A model generated the notes under the pieces. It did no database searches. It had not been told where the DNA came from and saw only the letters and a program-made list of their open reading frames with translations. Shown piece by piece: positions 1-9,125 of a stretch of 64,000 nt of DNA (within the stretch, counting starts at the first letter, position 1; every line of letters starts with the position of its first letter). The stretch comes from LMUY01 sp965198895 (GTDB lineage: Bacteria; Pseudomonadota; Alphaproteobacteria; Acetobacterales; Acetobacteraceae): NCBI GenBank assembly GCA_965198895.1, contig OZ240676.1, positions 5,270,001 to 5,334,000 on the forward strand. The letters run 5' to 3'. The translations under genes and the position numbers were made by a program.

Positions 1-431
1 CGCTCCACTGTGTCGCCCTGGGTGATGACGCGGCCATAGCGCCCCGGGTCGGCGGGGCGCATGGCGAGCAACACCAATCCCGCCCCCGCCCTGGCATCGC
101 GCAGGCGGCGCAGCGTGGCAGGGCGGATCAGGGGATTATCGGCATACAGCACGGCCACGTCACCGGTGCCGAACTCTCCCGCCGCCTGCAATGCGGCATG
201 GGCGGTGCCCAACCGTTCGTGCTGCACCACCACGGGGTGCGGGGCCGCCGCCGCGGCGAGCGCCGGCATGTCCGGCCCGGCCACGATCACCGCCCGCTCG
301 AACACTCCGGCGCAGGATGCGAGCAGATGGTGCAGCATCGGCCGCCCGCCCAAGGGGTGGAGCGCCTTGGGGAGGGCGGACCGCATCCGCGTTCCCAGGC
401 CGGCGGCGAGCAGGATGGCGGTGGCTTCCAT
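1..431 (-). CDS. glmU: GlmU N-terminal (pyrophosphorylase) part, cut by window edge
   Basis: GlmU makes UDP-GlcNAc from GlcN-1-P in the cytoplasm for peptidoglycan and LPS. The ATG at 431 opens a frame of 143 codons that runs off the left edge. It begins with the nucleotidyltransferase signature LAAGLGTRMRSALPKALHPL (residues 8-27), followed by QHERLGTAHA and YADNPL, which correspond to the uridine and metal-site segments of GlmU/MobA-like transferases. The C-terminal left-handed beta-helix acetyltransferase domain would lie outside the window, so a stand-alone NTP transferase cannot be excluded. The motif set fits GlmU best. It is transcribed away from the lipoprotein gene at 624. Confidence 0.85.
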   Translation of the reverse strand, partial: MEATAILLAAGLGTRMRSALPKALHPLGGRPMLHHLLASCAGVFERAVIVAGPDMPALAAAAAPHPVVVQHERLGTAHAALQAAGEFGTGDVAVLYADNPLIRPATLRRLRDARAGAGLVLLAMRPADPGRYGRVITQGDTVE

Positions 432-623
432 GCCCACCGGGGTAGCGTTGCCGCCATCCCCGTGTCAAAGCACACGCAAACAACAATGATTACGGACGGT
501 GACAATGCGGTCGCGCATCGGTTACTGAAACACTGTCTTACAACGTCCTCGGCCCGCTCGGTCTTGCCGTAAACCGCAGGCGGGCGCACTTCACCTTCAA
601 AGATCGGCATTGAGAGTATCAAG

Positions 624-1127
624 ATGGCAAAGACGAAAACATGCGTGCTTGCGCTCGCGAGCGTTCTGCTGCTCGACGGTTGCGTGCAGCCGCCGCTCGG
701 GCCAACAGTCCAGGTTCTGCCGCAGCAAGGCAAGCCGTTCGGGGCATTCCAGCAGGATCAGGCAGTTTGCACTCAGTATGCCTCGTCGCAGGTGCAGGGC
801 CAGGCGGAGCGGGCGAACGACAGGGCGGTCGGTGGTGCAGTGCTCGGCACGGTACTCGGGGCCGGTCTGGGGGCTGCGATCGGCGGCGGGCGGGGTGCGG
901 CCATCGGGGCCGGCAGCGGCGCGATCGTCGGAACGGGGGTCGGCGCGAACGGCAGCGCTTACGCCCAGGGCGGGATACAGTATCAGTACAACAACGCCTA
1001 CGTGCAGTGCATGGTGTCCAAGGGCAACGTGCTGCCGCAACCGCGCCCAGTCATCGTCCAGCCCGCCCCGTACTACGTGCAGCCGGCACCCTACGTTGTG
1101 CCCGGCCCGGCCCCGTACGGGTACTAA
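624..1127 (+). CDS. Glycine-zipper outer-membrane lipoprotein
   Basis: A 167-residue protein with a lipoprotein signal: a hydrophobic stretch ends in LLLDGC, so Cys21 is the likely lipidated residue. Residues about 70-115 form a glycine-zipper segment (repeated GAxxG, for example GAGLGAAIGGGRGAAIGAG) of the type found in SlyB/YMGG-family envelope proteins, which is thought to pack into membranes. The C-terminus is Pro/Tyr-rich with a repeated QPAPYYV-like unit. The role is probably structural in the envelope; no enzymatic motif is visible. It is preceded by a 192-bp region shared with divergent glmU and followed by a hairpin. Confidence 0.8.
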   Translation: MAKTKTCVLALASVLLLDGCVQPPLGPTVQVLPQQGKPFGAFQQDQAVCTQYASSQVQGQAERANDRAVGGAVLGTVLGAGLGAAIGGGRGAAIGAGSGAIVGTGVGANGSAYAQGGIQYQYNNAYVQCMVSKGNVLPQPRPVIVQPAPYYVQPAPYVVPGPAPYGY

Positions 1128-1166
1128 GCCGAAACAGCCGGACAGTTCTCTGTTCGGCGACTAAAT

Positions 1167-1200
1167 CGCTCGGGTCAGCCTTCGACCGCTGACCCGGGCG
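1167..1200. terminator. Hairpin between convergent genes
   Basis: CGCTCGGGTCAGC at 1167-1179 pairs with GCTGACCCGGGCG at 1188-1200 with one G-T wobble and an 8-nt loop. It lies between the ends of the lipoprotein gene and the leftward hypothetical gene, as expected for a bidirectional terminator. There is no T-run, so intrinsic termination is not certain. Confidence 0.5.
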
Positions 1201-1203
1201 ACG

Positions 1204-1824
1204 TCACCTGCGGACGCTGCCAGCCATAGTGAGCCAGCCGGCGTCCATCATCATCCATTGGCTCACGGGGAACCGTCCCGTGACGGTAAAGGCTTGCGCC
1301 GCCAGGCCGGTGATCGAGCCGTGCAGATCCCGAAGGCCTGGAATGTAGCACTGCATCAGACTGGTCCCCGGGAAGGCCCACACAGGCGGCGATGTAGGGC
1401 TACCCGGCTCGGGGAGGTCATAGACCGGATTGCCCTCACCCCGAAGCGCGCCGAGCGGCTCGAGAACGCGAACGCAGAAGATTGTGTCGAATACGCCGTA
1501 ACGCTCCGATATAGACAGTTTCAGCCGCGCCAGGTGTTGCCTGTCGGTGCCCAGGATGTTGGACGAGACGGCAATGGACTGAAAGGTTTCACTCTCGATC
1601 CACCAAGGACTGGAGAGGTTGACCTCGTCCGGAACCGGTCCGCGGCTCGACCGGGAATGGCCGATTTTGAACAGATCCTGCCCTCTGCGGAGTTTGACCT
1701 CCTTCGGGTTCCAAATGCCGCCTTCCTGTCGCTTGAGATCCGGGGTCCAGCCGCCAGCCCGACCGATCCAGCGCTTTAAGCGCCGAGGATTGTAGAATTC
1801 GGCCTCGTTGAGAACACCCTGCAT
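1204..1824 (-). CDS. Hypothetical protein, unrecognised family
   Basis: A 206-residue soluble protein that I cannot assign. Its composition looks like a real globular protein (evenly spread Trp, Phe, Tyr, Ile; segments such as SPWWIESETFQSI and RRGQDLFKIGHS), unlike the Arg/Pro/Ala-rich antisense frames around it. There is no signal peptide or membrane segment. The DNA looks less GC-rich than its neighbours, which hints at acquisition from elsewhere. It ends against the hairpin at 1167-1200, and no gene beside it suggests a partner. The positively charged N-terminal third followed by mixed alpha/beta text would suit a small enzyme or toxin, but no motif supports a choice. Confidence 0.6.
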   Translation of the reverse strand: MQGVLNEAEFYNPRRLKRWIGRAGGWTPDLKRQEGGIWNPKEVKLRRGQDLFKIGHSRSSRGPVPDEVNLSSPWWIESETFQSIAVSSNILGTDRQHLARLKLSISERYGVFDTIFCVRVLEPLGALRGEGNPVYDLPEPGSPTSPPVWAFPGTSLMQCYIPGLRDLHGSITGLAAQAFTVTGRFPVSQWMMMDAGWLTMAGSVRR

Positions 1825-1900
1825 CGCACCCGCATTCGTTTCGACTGTCGAGTGTGTCTAGCAAGTTGGCGACGGCCTGCAAGGCGGCGGCCACGACAGA

Positions 1901-4009
1901 TCAGGGTCCGGACCGCACTCCCTGTTCGGCCCGGGTCACCAGGACCGTGGCATCGGCTTGCAGCAGGAACCGGGCGTTCACCAGCCGCTCTGCCGCCGCT
2001 TGCAACGCGGCGGCATAGACGTCCTTCGACGGGTAACGCTCCTCGATCGACGGGCGGGGATCGCCAACCGCGTCACGCTCGGCCTTGGTCTGCGCGAACG
2101 GGATGAACGAACCAGTCAGATTGCACATCCCACCCTCCAGCCGGCCGGCGCGGAACAGGTTCCACCCGGTGTAGGTCCCGATCGGCACTTGTTCGAATAC
2201 CGAGCGGATGCCCGCCAGGTCGTTTCCATCGGCGTCGACCTGGGGCACCAACACGCCGTAGCTGGCGGTGCCAACATGCGGCGGCTCGATGGTGATCACT
2301 CCGCTGGTGTCGGCGGCGCGGTAGTTGGGGCCGAAATCCAGCACATGGAGTGTGTCGTAAATACGCTGCTGTGACATCGCCGGCCGCGGCGTGCCGCCAT
2401 AATCGTTCGCGGGGATACCCGGCAGCCGCACCTGATCCGCCGCCACGAGGGTGCCGTCGGCAATCCGGGGCACGACGCTGGGCGGCGGCTCCGTTCCGTC
2501 ACGCACCCAGGCGGACAGCGCGGTCAGCAGCGCGCGCATCGTCCACAGTTGCGGGTTGGGGTTGGGCTGCTGCTGGCAAAGGCCGAATGGCGGCTTGGCC
2601 GGCAGCGGCAGCCCGGCCGGGGCATGCTGGGTGCTGGCCATGATGAAGGTTCGCACACCCGCCGGGTCGGACACGTCGCGCATGCCGAGCGGGTCGGTGA
2701 AGCCCAGGGACTGCCGGCCCTCCCACATCTCCAGCACGGTGGCGACGTGGAAGATGCGCGGGCAGGTGTTGGTGGCCAGGCAGCGATCCAGCAGCCCCTG
2801 GCTGCGCCCGGTGATCGGGTCGTCCTGCTTGCCGTAGGAGAACGGGAAATCGTAGGCCGGATACACATGGTCGGTTTGCTCGCCCCAAGCTCGCACCGGC
2901 TGGCCGAACCGCACGTTCAGCGGCATCAGCCCGCCGCCGATATGCGGATAGGCGCCGTCAAACACCTGGTGCCCGTCCTCGCCGCGGTTGAAGCCCAGCA
3001 TCAGAAAGGTGCGCAGCATACGGCCGCTTTGCGAGGAGCCCTCCAGGATCGCCCGGTTGTCCTGGCGGTACACCGGGTTGGCGACGCCGTCGTCGCCCTT
3101 CTGCGCATTGCGGAGGAAAGCACCGAGGTCACGGGTGGCGGCGAAGCCCAACCCGAGTACCGTCGGGTCGCGCGCCTGGTAGATCAGCTCGTAAAGGTGG
3201 CCGGGCTCGAAGCCGGACGGCATGCACAGATGCACCGTGTCGGGGGCCGTGGTGCCGTCCGCGCGGCAGGTGCCGAAGCTCCATTGGTCGTTGGGGACAG
3301 GCTGGCGGCGATCCTGCTCGTGGGTGCGCACGGTCAGCGTCGCCGTGCGGTTGTCCAGGCTGGCAGCGGGGTAGTTGGTGTAGCTATCGGGCGGGTATTG
3401 CTGCACTTGGCCGCTCTGGGCCAGCCCGATGGTGCGGACGGGCACGGGTGTGAGCAGTTCCGAGCGCACGACCCCGGTCACCGGCGACCCGTCGGCATTG
3501 TGGGCGACGACGGGCGGCATCACGATGCGGCTCATGCCGGGGCTGGCGTCCATCTCCCAGCCCCACCAGGCAAGGGTATAACCCTGCTGCATCAGCCAGC
3601 CGTCGCCCGCCCCGCTCAGCGCATTGCGATCGGGCACCGTGCCGGGCACGCCCTCGTCGAAGGCGTTGACGGCGAGCTTGTTGCCACGATTGTTCACCTC
3701 CATCAGCACGATGCGGTTGGCGTGTCTCATGTCGGCTGGCTTCAGCAGTTCGACGGGTGTGGTGTACTCGACGTGGCCGTCACCGTTCCGCGGCGCCAGT
3801 GCGAGGTCCTGGATGACGTCGTTCACCGGGTCGCCCGGGTCCAGGTCGCCGTGGGCGATGGCGGTGACACGCTCGTAGGCGCCGGTTGTGCCGAAAACCT
3901 GGCCGCCAAAGGCGGGTTCGGTGCGTATGATCTCCAGCCGCGTGATGCGGGCCTGAACGGGGGATGCCAGTGCGACGACGAGACCCAAGCTCAGCCCGTA
4001 TCGCCACAT
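1901..4009 (-). CDS. Secreted alpha/beta hydrolase-domain protein (Abhydrolase_10 type)
   Basis: A 702-residue exported protein. The ATG at 4009 is chosen because it starts a clear signal peptide (MWRYGLSLGLVVALASPVQA); the open frame upstream of it is only antisense to the next gene. After the signal comes the ITRLEI...PAFGGQ...GAYERV opening typical of the large secreted alpha/beta hydrolase-domain family. The nucleophile elbow is GSSQSG in the middle of the protein, giving a serine as the likely catalytic residue, with many aromatic and His/Asp positions downstream. The substrate is unknown; an esterase or lactonase is the usual guess for this family. The next leftward gene starts 61 bp upstream, so the two may be co-transcribed. 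Confidence 0.8.
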   Translation of the reverse strand: MWRYGLSLGLVVALASPVQARITRLEIIRTEPAFGGQVFGTTGAYERVTAIAHGDLDPGDPVNDVIQDLALAPRNGDGHVEYTTPVELLKPADMRHANRIVLMEVNNRGNKLAVNAFDEGVPGTVPDRNALSGAGDGWLMQQGYTLAWWGWEMDASPGMSRIVMPPVVAHNADGSPVTGVVRSELLTPVPVRTIGLAQSGQVQQYPPDSYTNYPAASLDNRTATLTVRTHEQDRRQPVPNDQWSFGTCRADGTTAPDTVHLCMPSGFEPGHLYELIYQARDPTVLGLGFAATRDLGAFLRNAQKGDDGVANPVYRQDNRAILEGSSQSGRMLRTFLMLGFNRGEDGHQVFDGAYPHIGGGLMPLNVRFGQPVRAWGEQTDHVYPAYDFPFSYGKQDDPITGRSQGLLDRCLATNTCPRIFHVATVLEMWEGRQSLGFTDPLGMRDVSDPAGVRTFIMASTQHAPAGLPLPAKPPFGLCQQQPNPNPQLWTMRALLTALSAWVRDGTEPPPSVVPRIADGTLVAADQVRLPGIPANDYGGTPRPAMSQQRIYDTLHVLDFGPNYRAADTSGVITIEPPHVGTASYGVLVPQVDADGNDLAGIRSVFEQVPIGTYTGWNLFRAGRLEGGMCNLTGSFIPFAQTKAERDAVGDPRPSIEERYPSKDVYAAALQAAAERLVNARFLLQADATVLVTRAEQGVRSGP

Positions 4010-4070
4010 CGCGTTTTTCCCCCGGTTTTCCTCCACGATGGCCGACGGATCCGCCGGCGGCAAGGGTGCG

Positions 4071-4577
4071 TCAGTACACCGGTTGCCAGCCGTAGTAGCC
4101 GGGTTGACCACCATAATACGCCCGGCCCATGGCATACTGCCCGGGATACGGCAGTCGACCGCGCCAGGCCCAGGCCGGGTAGGCCGGCGCGGCAGCATAG
4201 GCCGGTTCCGCCACGTAGGTCCGGACCGGGGCACGGCGCGGCTCGAGGCGAACAGTACGCAGCGGCGGCACCGGTGGCACGGGCAGCGCCTCGGCAAGCC
4301 GGGGCTCCGCAAGGTGCGGTTGCGGCCGCGGGCGGATCTCGGGCGGCGGCAGCATCGCGAGCAGCGAGCGGTTCTCGAACGGCAGCGCGGCGGGCCGGGC
4401 CACCGGCAGCGTCGCGATCGTCGCCACTGGTGCGGCTACGGCGGCGGCTACGGCGGCGGCGGGCGGCGCTGGGATCGGCGGAACATAGCTGGCCTGCAGC
4501 GCCGCGGCAGACACGGCGGCAGCCCCGGCCAGGCCGGTCCAGGCCAAGGCGAGCGTCCGGAACGAGAACAAAGTCAT
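4071..4577 (-). CDS. Small exported Pro/Ala-rich protein
   Basis: A 168-residue protein with an N-terminal hydrophobic segment that could be an uncleaved anchor or a signal peptide. This is followed by a low-complexity Ala/Pro/Val region built from repeated GCGGCTACGGCGGC-like DNA, and a Tyr/Gly/Pro-rich tail (YYGGQPGYYGWQPVY). Tails like this occur in small envelope proteins of Acetobacteraceae. No catalytic motif is seen. It lies between comEC and the secreted hydrolase on the same strand. Because low-complexity GC-rich DNA easily stays open, coding is likely but not certain; the Tyr-rich C-terminus is the best support. Confidence 0.6.
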   Translation of the reverse strand: MTLFSFRTLALAWTGLAGAAAVSAAALQASYVPPIPAPPAAAVAAAVAAPVATIATLPVARPAALPFENRSLLAMLPPPEIRPRPQPHLAEPRLAEALPVPPVPPLRTVRLEPRRAPVRTYVAEPAYAAAPAYPAWAWRGRLPYPGQYAMGRAYYGGQPGYYGWQPVY

Positions 4578-4622
4578 GGCGCCTACTCCCTCGGTTCGTC
4601 GGTGCGCACAATAGCGCCACCT

Positions 4623-6752
4623 TCAGGAGTCGCCATCCACCAAAGCCATGGGCAGCGTCGCCGGGCTGCGGGAGGTCGCGGGCAGCCCGGGAACCCAGGG
4701 GCGGTCGCCGCGGTAGGTACGGTCGGACAGGATCGTGGCGGAGCCGTGGCCCAACCAGACCGCATGCGCGCCATCCCGCCATACCGTGAACCGGTCGATC
4801 CGGGGCAGCGCCGGGCAGACCGATCGCGCCGGTTCGGCGGACACGACCACGGCCACGTTGGTGCAATCGGCCGGGGCACCGGTGCGGGCCAGCAGCACGG
4901 TGGCTCCGCCTTCCTCGATGCGACATGCGGCGGCATTGCACTGCACGGCGCCAGGCGGGCCGTTTTCGGGGAACGGGGCGGACACCGGATGCGCCCAATA
5001 TTGCTGCCACGAGTCGAGGACGAAGCGGGATGCACCGGGCCGGCTCTGCAGGTAGGCCGGTGCGCGCAAGGCGATCAGGCGCGCGTCGGCATCGACCAGC
5101 AGGTCCGCGGGCGGGCTGACCAGCCCCGAGGCCAGCCCGGCCAGGATCACCGGCACCCCGCCCAGCCGCAGCCGCGACCGCCACAACCCGAGCCAGGCCA
5201 TGCCTAGCGCCGTGACCGCCAATCCCCAGACCGGCATATGCGGCACGCCGAACGTGGCCGCGGGCAGGCTGGCAACGGTGCGGGCGACGAACAGCACCGC
5301 GTCCAGCCCCCAACCCATCGGCACCAACGCCACGTGTTCCAGCCCGAGCGGCATCAGCAGCAGAGCCACCAGCCCGGCGGGCATCACCAGCACGGCCGTC
5401 AGCGGCACGGCCACCAGGTTGGCCAGGATGAAATACGCCTGCACCCGGCCGAAATGGTAGGCGCCGAACGGGGCGGAGGCGACGCCCGCCAACAGGCTGG
5501 TCAGCACCAGCGTGGCGCCGTGGTGCAGCCAGCGGCGGCGCTGGATCCGGGCGAGTGACGGCCGCATCGCCTCATACCCGGCGATCAGCGCCATCACGGC
5601 GGCGAAGCTCATCTGGAACGAGACGCCCAACACCTCCTGCGGCGAGACCGTCATCAGCGCCAGGGCGGCGATGGCCAGCCCCCGCATCGACACCGATCGC
5701 CGGCCCGCGGCGATGCCGAGCGTCACCAAGGCCGCCATTGCAAACGACCGCAGCACGGGCACGTGCATGCCCGTCAGCAGCACGTAGCCGGCCCCCGCGA
5801 ACAATGCCGCAAGGGCCGCGATCTGCTTGCACGGCCATCGCAGTGCCGCCCACTCCCACACGGCGAGCCCAAGCCGGGTCGCCCCCATCACCAGGCCCAT
5901 GATGATGCCGATATGCAGTCCGGCCACCGCCAACAGGTGGGCCAGGCCCGAATCGCGGAAGGCGGCCCGGTCCGCGGCGGGGATGGCGCTGCCGAGCCCG
6001 GTGAACAGCGTCGCTGCCACCGTACCCTCCGCACCCGGCAGCCCGGCGCGGTAGCGGGCCGCCACCGCCTCGCGCACCCCCTGCCACCAGCCGGAGGGGG
6101 CTGGCGGCGGTGCCTCGGGCAAGCGTTGCACCACGCCGAGGGCCGTGCCGGACCCGCCCAGGCCGGAAAAATACGCATCCCGCTGCAGATCCCAGGCGCC
6201 GGGATAGGCGGGTGGCGCCGGGCGGTGAAGCACGGAGCGGACCTGGATGGGGTCGCCGGTCACGAGCACCGTCCCGTCGGTGGCGCGCAGACGCATATGC
6301 AGCGTGCGGGGCAAGGCCGGGCCACCATCCAGATGCGCGCCGCCCAGGGTCAGCCGGCGGCCCTCCGGCAGTTGTTCGATCCCCAGGATCGTGGCGCTGA
6401 CCATCACCGCCTTGCGCGGCAGCGTCAGCACGGGCGCCGCCCGCTCAGCCGCCCATTGCGCGGAGGCGAATCCGGCGCACGCCGCCAACGCCGCCGCCGC
6501 CAACGCCCGCCCCGGCTGGCGCGTCCGTAGTAGGGCGACTAGGCCGGCGGCGCCGAGCAGCAGCACTGGCCCGGCATACAGCGGCGGCTCATGGTCCAAG
6601 ATGAAGTAGCCGAGTACACCCGCCGCCATGAATACGGCGAGCCAGGGCATGAAACGGCCCCGCTCCGCCTCGGCCACGCCCAGCAGCCAGCCCGGGATCG
6701 TTGGCAGTCTCACGGCGCGGAGTGCGAATACCATTGCGTTCACAGACTGCAC
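4623..6752 (-). CDS. comEC: ComEC/Rec2-family DNA-uptake channel
   Basis: A polytopic inner-membrane protein of 709 residues that would carry transforming single-stranded DNA into the cytoplasm. It has an N-terminal DUF4131-like region (residues about 30-190, hydrophobic pair then beta-rich domain) and the competence core with SGLAHLLAVAGLHIGI at about residue 270 followed by several membrane helices. The C-terminal part after about residue 530 is short and lacks the HxHxDH metallo-beta-lactamase motif of full-length ComEC, as in many alphaproteobacterial versions. The start is GTG at 6752; an ATG at 6734 is an alternative. It is divergent from gltX with only 52 bp between them. DprA, the cytoplasmic partner, is encoded at 11151. 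Confidence 0.88.
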   Translation of the reverse strand: MQSVNAMVFALRAVRLPTIPGWLLGVAEAERGRFMPWLAVFMAAGVLGYFILDHEPPLYAGPVLLLGAAGLVALLRTRQPGRALAAAALAACAGFASAQWAAERAAPVLTLPRKAVMVSATILGIEQLPEGRRLTLGGAHLDGGPALPRTLHMRLRATDGTVLVTGDPIQVRSVLHRPAPPAYPGAWDLQRDAYFSGLGGSGTALGVVQRLPEAPPPAPSGWWQGVREAVAARYRAGLPGAEGTVAATLFTGLGSAIPAADRAAFRDSGLAHLLAVAGLHIGIIMGLVMGATRLGLAVWEWAALRWPCKQIAALAALFAGAGYVLLTGMHVPVLRSFAMAALVTLGIAAGRRSVSMRGLAIAALALMTVSPQEVLGVSFQMSFAAVMALIAGYEAMRPSLARIQRRRWLHHGATLVLTSLLAGVASAPFGAYHFGRVQAYFILANLVAVPLTAVLVMPAGLVALLLMPLGLEHVALVPMGWGLDAVLFVARTVASLPAATFGVPHMPVWGLAVTALGMAWLGLWRSRLRLGGVPVILAGLASGLVSPPADLLVDADARLIALRAPAYLQSRPGASRFVLDSWQQYWAHPVSAPFPENGPPGAVQCNAAACRIEEGGATVLLARTGAPADCTNVAVVVSAEPARSVCPALPRIDRFTVWRDGAHAVWLGHGSATILSDRTYRGDRPWVPGLPATSRSPATLPMALVDGDS

Positions 6753-6804
6753 TCTAGGGCCAGCGCTCTCCCCAGGCCACAGGCCAGCGTGCTATGGCGT
6801 CACC

Positions 6805-8187
6805 ATGACCGTCCGCACCCGTTTCGCCCCCTCGCCCACCGGCTTGCTGCACATCGGCGGCGCCCGAACGGCCCTGTTCAACTACTTGTTTTCACGGCAT
6901 CACGGGGGCCAGTTCCTGCTCCGCGTGGAGGACACCGACCGCGCCCGGTCCACGGCGGTGTTCACCCAGGCGATCCTGGACAGCCTCGATTGGTTGGGAC
7001 TCGAGCGCGACGAACCGGAGGTGTACCAGTCCACCCGCCAGGCCCGGCACGCCGAAGTGGCCCATGCCATGCTGGCGAGCGGCCACGCCTATCGCTGCTG
7101 GTCCACCAAGGAGGAGATCGACGCCGCCCGTGACAAGGCGCGCGCCGAGGGGCGCCCGTTGCGCTTCGACAGCCCGTGGCGCGATCGCACCGATATGCGC
7201 AACGAGCCGTTCGTGATCCGCCTCCGCGCCCCCCGCGAGGGGGAGACCGTGGTGGAGGACCGCGTGCAAGGCCCTGTGCGTGTGGCCAATTCCGAGCTGG
7301 ACGACATGATCATCCTGCGCAGCGACGGCTCGCCAACCTACCTGCACGCCGTGGTGGTGGACGACCACGACATGGCCATCACCGACGTGATCCGCGGCGA
7401 CGACCACATGACCAACACCTTCAGGCAGGTGCAGGTGTATCTCGCCAACGGGTGGGAGGTGCCGAACTTCGCCCACATCCCGCTGATCCACGGTCCGGAC
7501 GGTGCCAAGCTGTCCAAGCGGCACGGAGCGGCCTCGGTCACCGAGTTTCGCGACGCCGGATATCTGCCGGAGGCGCTGTGCAATTACCTTCTGCGCCTGG
7601 GCTGGGCACATGGCGACGCGGAGGTGCTGGACCGGGAAGAGGCGATCCGCCTGTTCGACCTGCCCGGCGTGGGGCGGGCGCCGAGCCGCATGGACTACAA
7701 GAAGCTCGATAACCTGAATGGCGTCTGGCTGCGCGGTGCCGACGACGACCGGCTCACGGCCGATGTCGTGGCTCGGCTGAACGCGCGCGGCTTGCCAGCG
7801 GATGCGGCGGCGGCCCGCATCCGCTGCCTGATGCCGGGTCTCAAGGAGCGAGCCCGTACCCTGGTGGAACTCGCTGATACCGCAGCTTTCCTGGCCCGGA
7901 CGCTGCCTCTCGAAATGGATGCGAAGGCTGCCGCGCTGCTGACCGCCGACGCCAAGGCGATGCTGCGCGAGGTTGCCAATGACCTGGGCGACACCGATTT
8001 CTCCGGCCCGGCGCTCGATGCCGCCTTGCGTGCCTTTGCCGAGCGCGCCGGCAAGAAGCTCGGCCAGGTGGCGCAACCGCTGCGCGCCGCGCTGACCGGC
8101 ACCACCACCAGCCCCGGCATCGACGCGACCCTGGCGGCACTCGGGCGGGACGAGTCGCTGGCCCGCTTGCAGGCCGCCGCGGCATGA
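6805..8187 (+). CDS. gltX: Glutamyl-tRNA synthetase
   Basis: Charges tRNA-Glu (and in some alphaproteobacteria tRNA-Gln) in the cytoplasm. It has 460 residues, normal for bacterial GltX. The class I signatures are plain: RFAPSPTGLLHIGGA (HIGH-type motif at residues 16-19) and KLSKRHG (KMSKS-type loop at about 235). The ATG at 6805 is chosen because the family starts immediately before RFAPSPTG; the longer open frame upstream is antisense to comEC. The C-terminal anticodon-binding region is complete. Its stop overlaps the pyrB start (ATGA), so pyrB is probably translationally coupled to it. Confidence 0.95.
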   Translation: MTVRTRFAPSPTGLLHIGGARTALFNYLFSRHHGGQFLLRVEDTDRARSTAVFTQAILDSLDWLGLERDEPEVYQSTRQARHAEVAHAMLASGHAYRCWSTKEEIDAARDKARAEGRPLRFDSPWRDRTDMRNEPFVIRLRAPREGETVVEDRVQGPVRVANSELDDMIILRSDGSPTYLHAVVVDDHDMAITDVIRGDDHMTNTFRQVQVYLANGWEVPNFAHIPLIHGPDGAKLSKRHGAASVTEFRDAGYLPEALCNYLLRLGWAHGDAEVLDREEAIRLFDLPGVGRAPSRMDYKKLDNLNGVWLRGADDDRLTADVVARLNARGLPADAAAARIRCLMPGLKERARTLVELADTAAFLARTLPLEMDAKAAALLTADAKAMLREVANDLGDTDFSGPALDAALRAFAERAGKKLGQVAQPLRAALTGTTTSPGIDATLAALGRDESLARLQAAAA

Positions 8188-9119
8188 ACCTGCCGAGCCG
8201 CCATCTGCTCGCCATCGAGGGCCTGCATCCGCCACAGATCAACCAGTTGCTGGACTTGGCTGAGAGCTACGTGCTGCTCAACCGCTCCGGTCAGACGCAG
8301 CGCGACCTGCTCCGTGGCCGCACCCTGATCAACCTGTTCTTCGAGGACAGCACCCGGACCCGCACGTCGTTCGAAATTGCCGGCAAGCGACTTGGGGCGG
8401 ACGTGATCAACATGTCCGTGTCGTCCTCGTCCGTGAACAAGGGCGAGACCTTGCTCGACACCGCGGGCACGCTGAACGCCATGCAGTGCGACCTTCTGGT
8501 GGTGCGGCACGACCAGTCCGGTGCGCCGTCGCTGCTGGCGCAGAAGGTGGATGCCGCGGTGATCAACGCCGGCGACGGCTTGCACGAGCACCCGACGCAG
8601 GCGCTGCTGGACGCGCTCACCATCCGCCGCCGCCGCGGCCGGCTGCAGGGGCTTACGGTAGCGATCTGCGGCGACATCCTGCACTCGCGGGTGGCGCGGT
8701 CGAACATCCACCTGCTGACCACGATGGGCAGCCAGGTGCGCGTGGTCGGCCCCCCGACGCTGATCCCGGCGGAGGTCGCCCGGCTGGGTGTGAAGGTGTT
8801 CCACGACATGGATGCCGGGCTGGAGGGGGCCGACATCGTCATGATGCTACGCCTGCAGAAGGAGCGGATGGCGAGCGGCCCGGTGCCCTCCGCGCGCGAG
8901 TACTTCCGTTTCTTCGGCCTTGACGCCGCCCGGTTGTCCAAGGCGGCGCCCGACGCGCTGGTGATGCATCCCGGCCCGATGAACCGCGGCGTGGAAATCG
9001 ACAGCGCGGTCGCCGACGACCCGGCCCGCTCGCTGATCCGCGAGCAGGTGGAAATGGGAGTGTCGGTGCGCATGGCGGTGCTGGACGTGTTGTCGCGGAA
9101 GGCCCGCCGCAATGTTTAG
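8184..9119 (+). CDS. pyrB: Aspartate carbamoyltransferase catalytic subunit
   Basis: Condenses carbamoyl phosphate with aspartate, the first committed step of UMP synthesis. 311 residues. The carbamoyl-phosphate site STRTRTSF is at residues 56-63; HEHPTQALLD and the aspartate-loop segment MHPGPMNRG follow in the expected order. No regulatory pyrI is present; the next gene is a dihydroorotase homologue lacking its metal site, the arrangement of PyrB-PyrX ATCases, where the inactive partner holds the dodecamer together. The TAG stop lies 6 bp before a family A palindromic repeat. Confidence 0.96.
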   Translation: MNLPSRHLLAIEGLHPPQINQLLDLAESYVLLNRSGQTQRDLLRGRTLINLFFEDSTRTRTSFEIAGKRLGADVINMSVSSSSVNKGETLLDTAGTLNAMQCDLLVVRHDQSGAPSLLAQKVDAAVINAGDGLHEHPTQALLDALTIRRRRGRLQGLTVAICGDILHSRVARSNIHLLTTMGSQVRVVGPPTLIPAEVARLGVKVFHDMDAGLEGADIVMMLRLQKERMASGPVPSAREYFRFFGLDAARLSKAAPDALVMHPGPMNRGVEIDSAVADDPARSLIREQVEMGVSVRMAVLDVLSRKARRNV

Positions 9120-9125
9120 CACCGC

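Noticed and set aside
4010..4312. Upstream extension of the secreted hydrolase by about 100 residues
   Set aside because: The added part is Pro/Arg-rich and overlaps the next gene, whereas ATG 4009 opens a perfect signal peptide.
2549..4789. A 746-codon plus-strand open frame
   Set aside because: Its residues are Arg/Gly/His-rich without any family pattern, and it is antisense to the secreted hydrolase and its neighbour, both of which have clear signal peptides; high GC keeps antisense frames open.
6892..8235. A 447-codon minus-strand frame opposite gltX
   Set aside because: It lies wholly opposite the conserved gltX frame and reads as low-complexity Gly/Ala/Val/His text.
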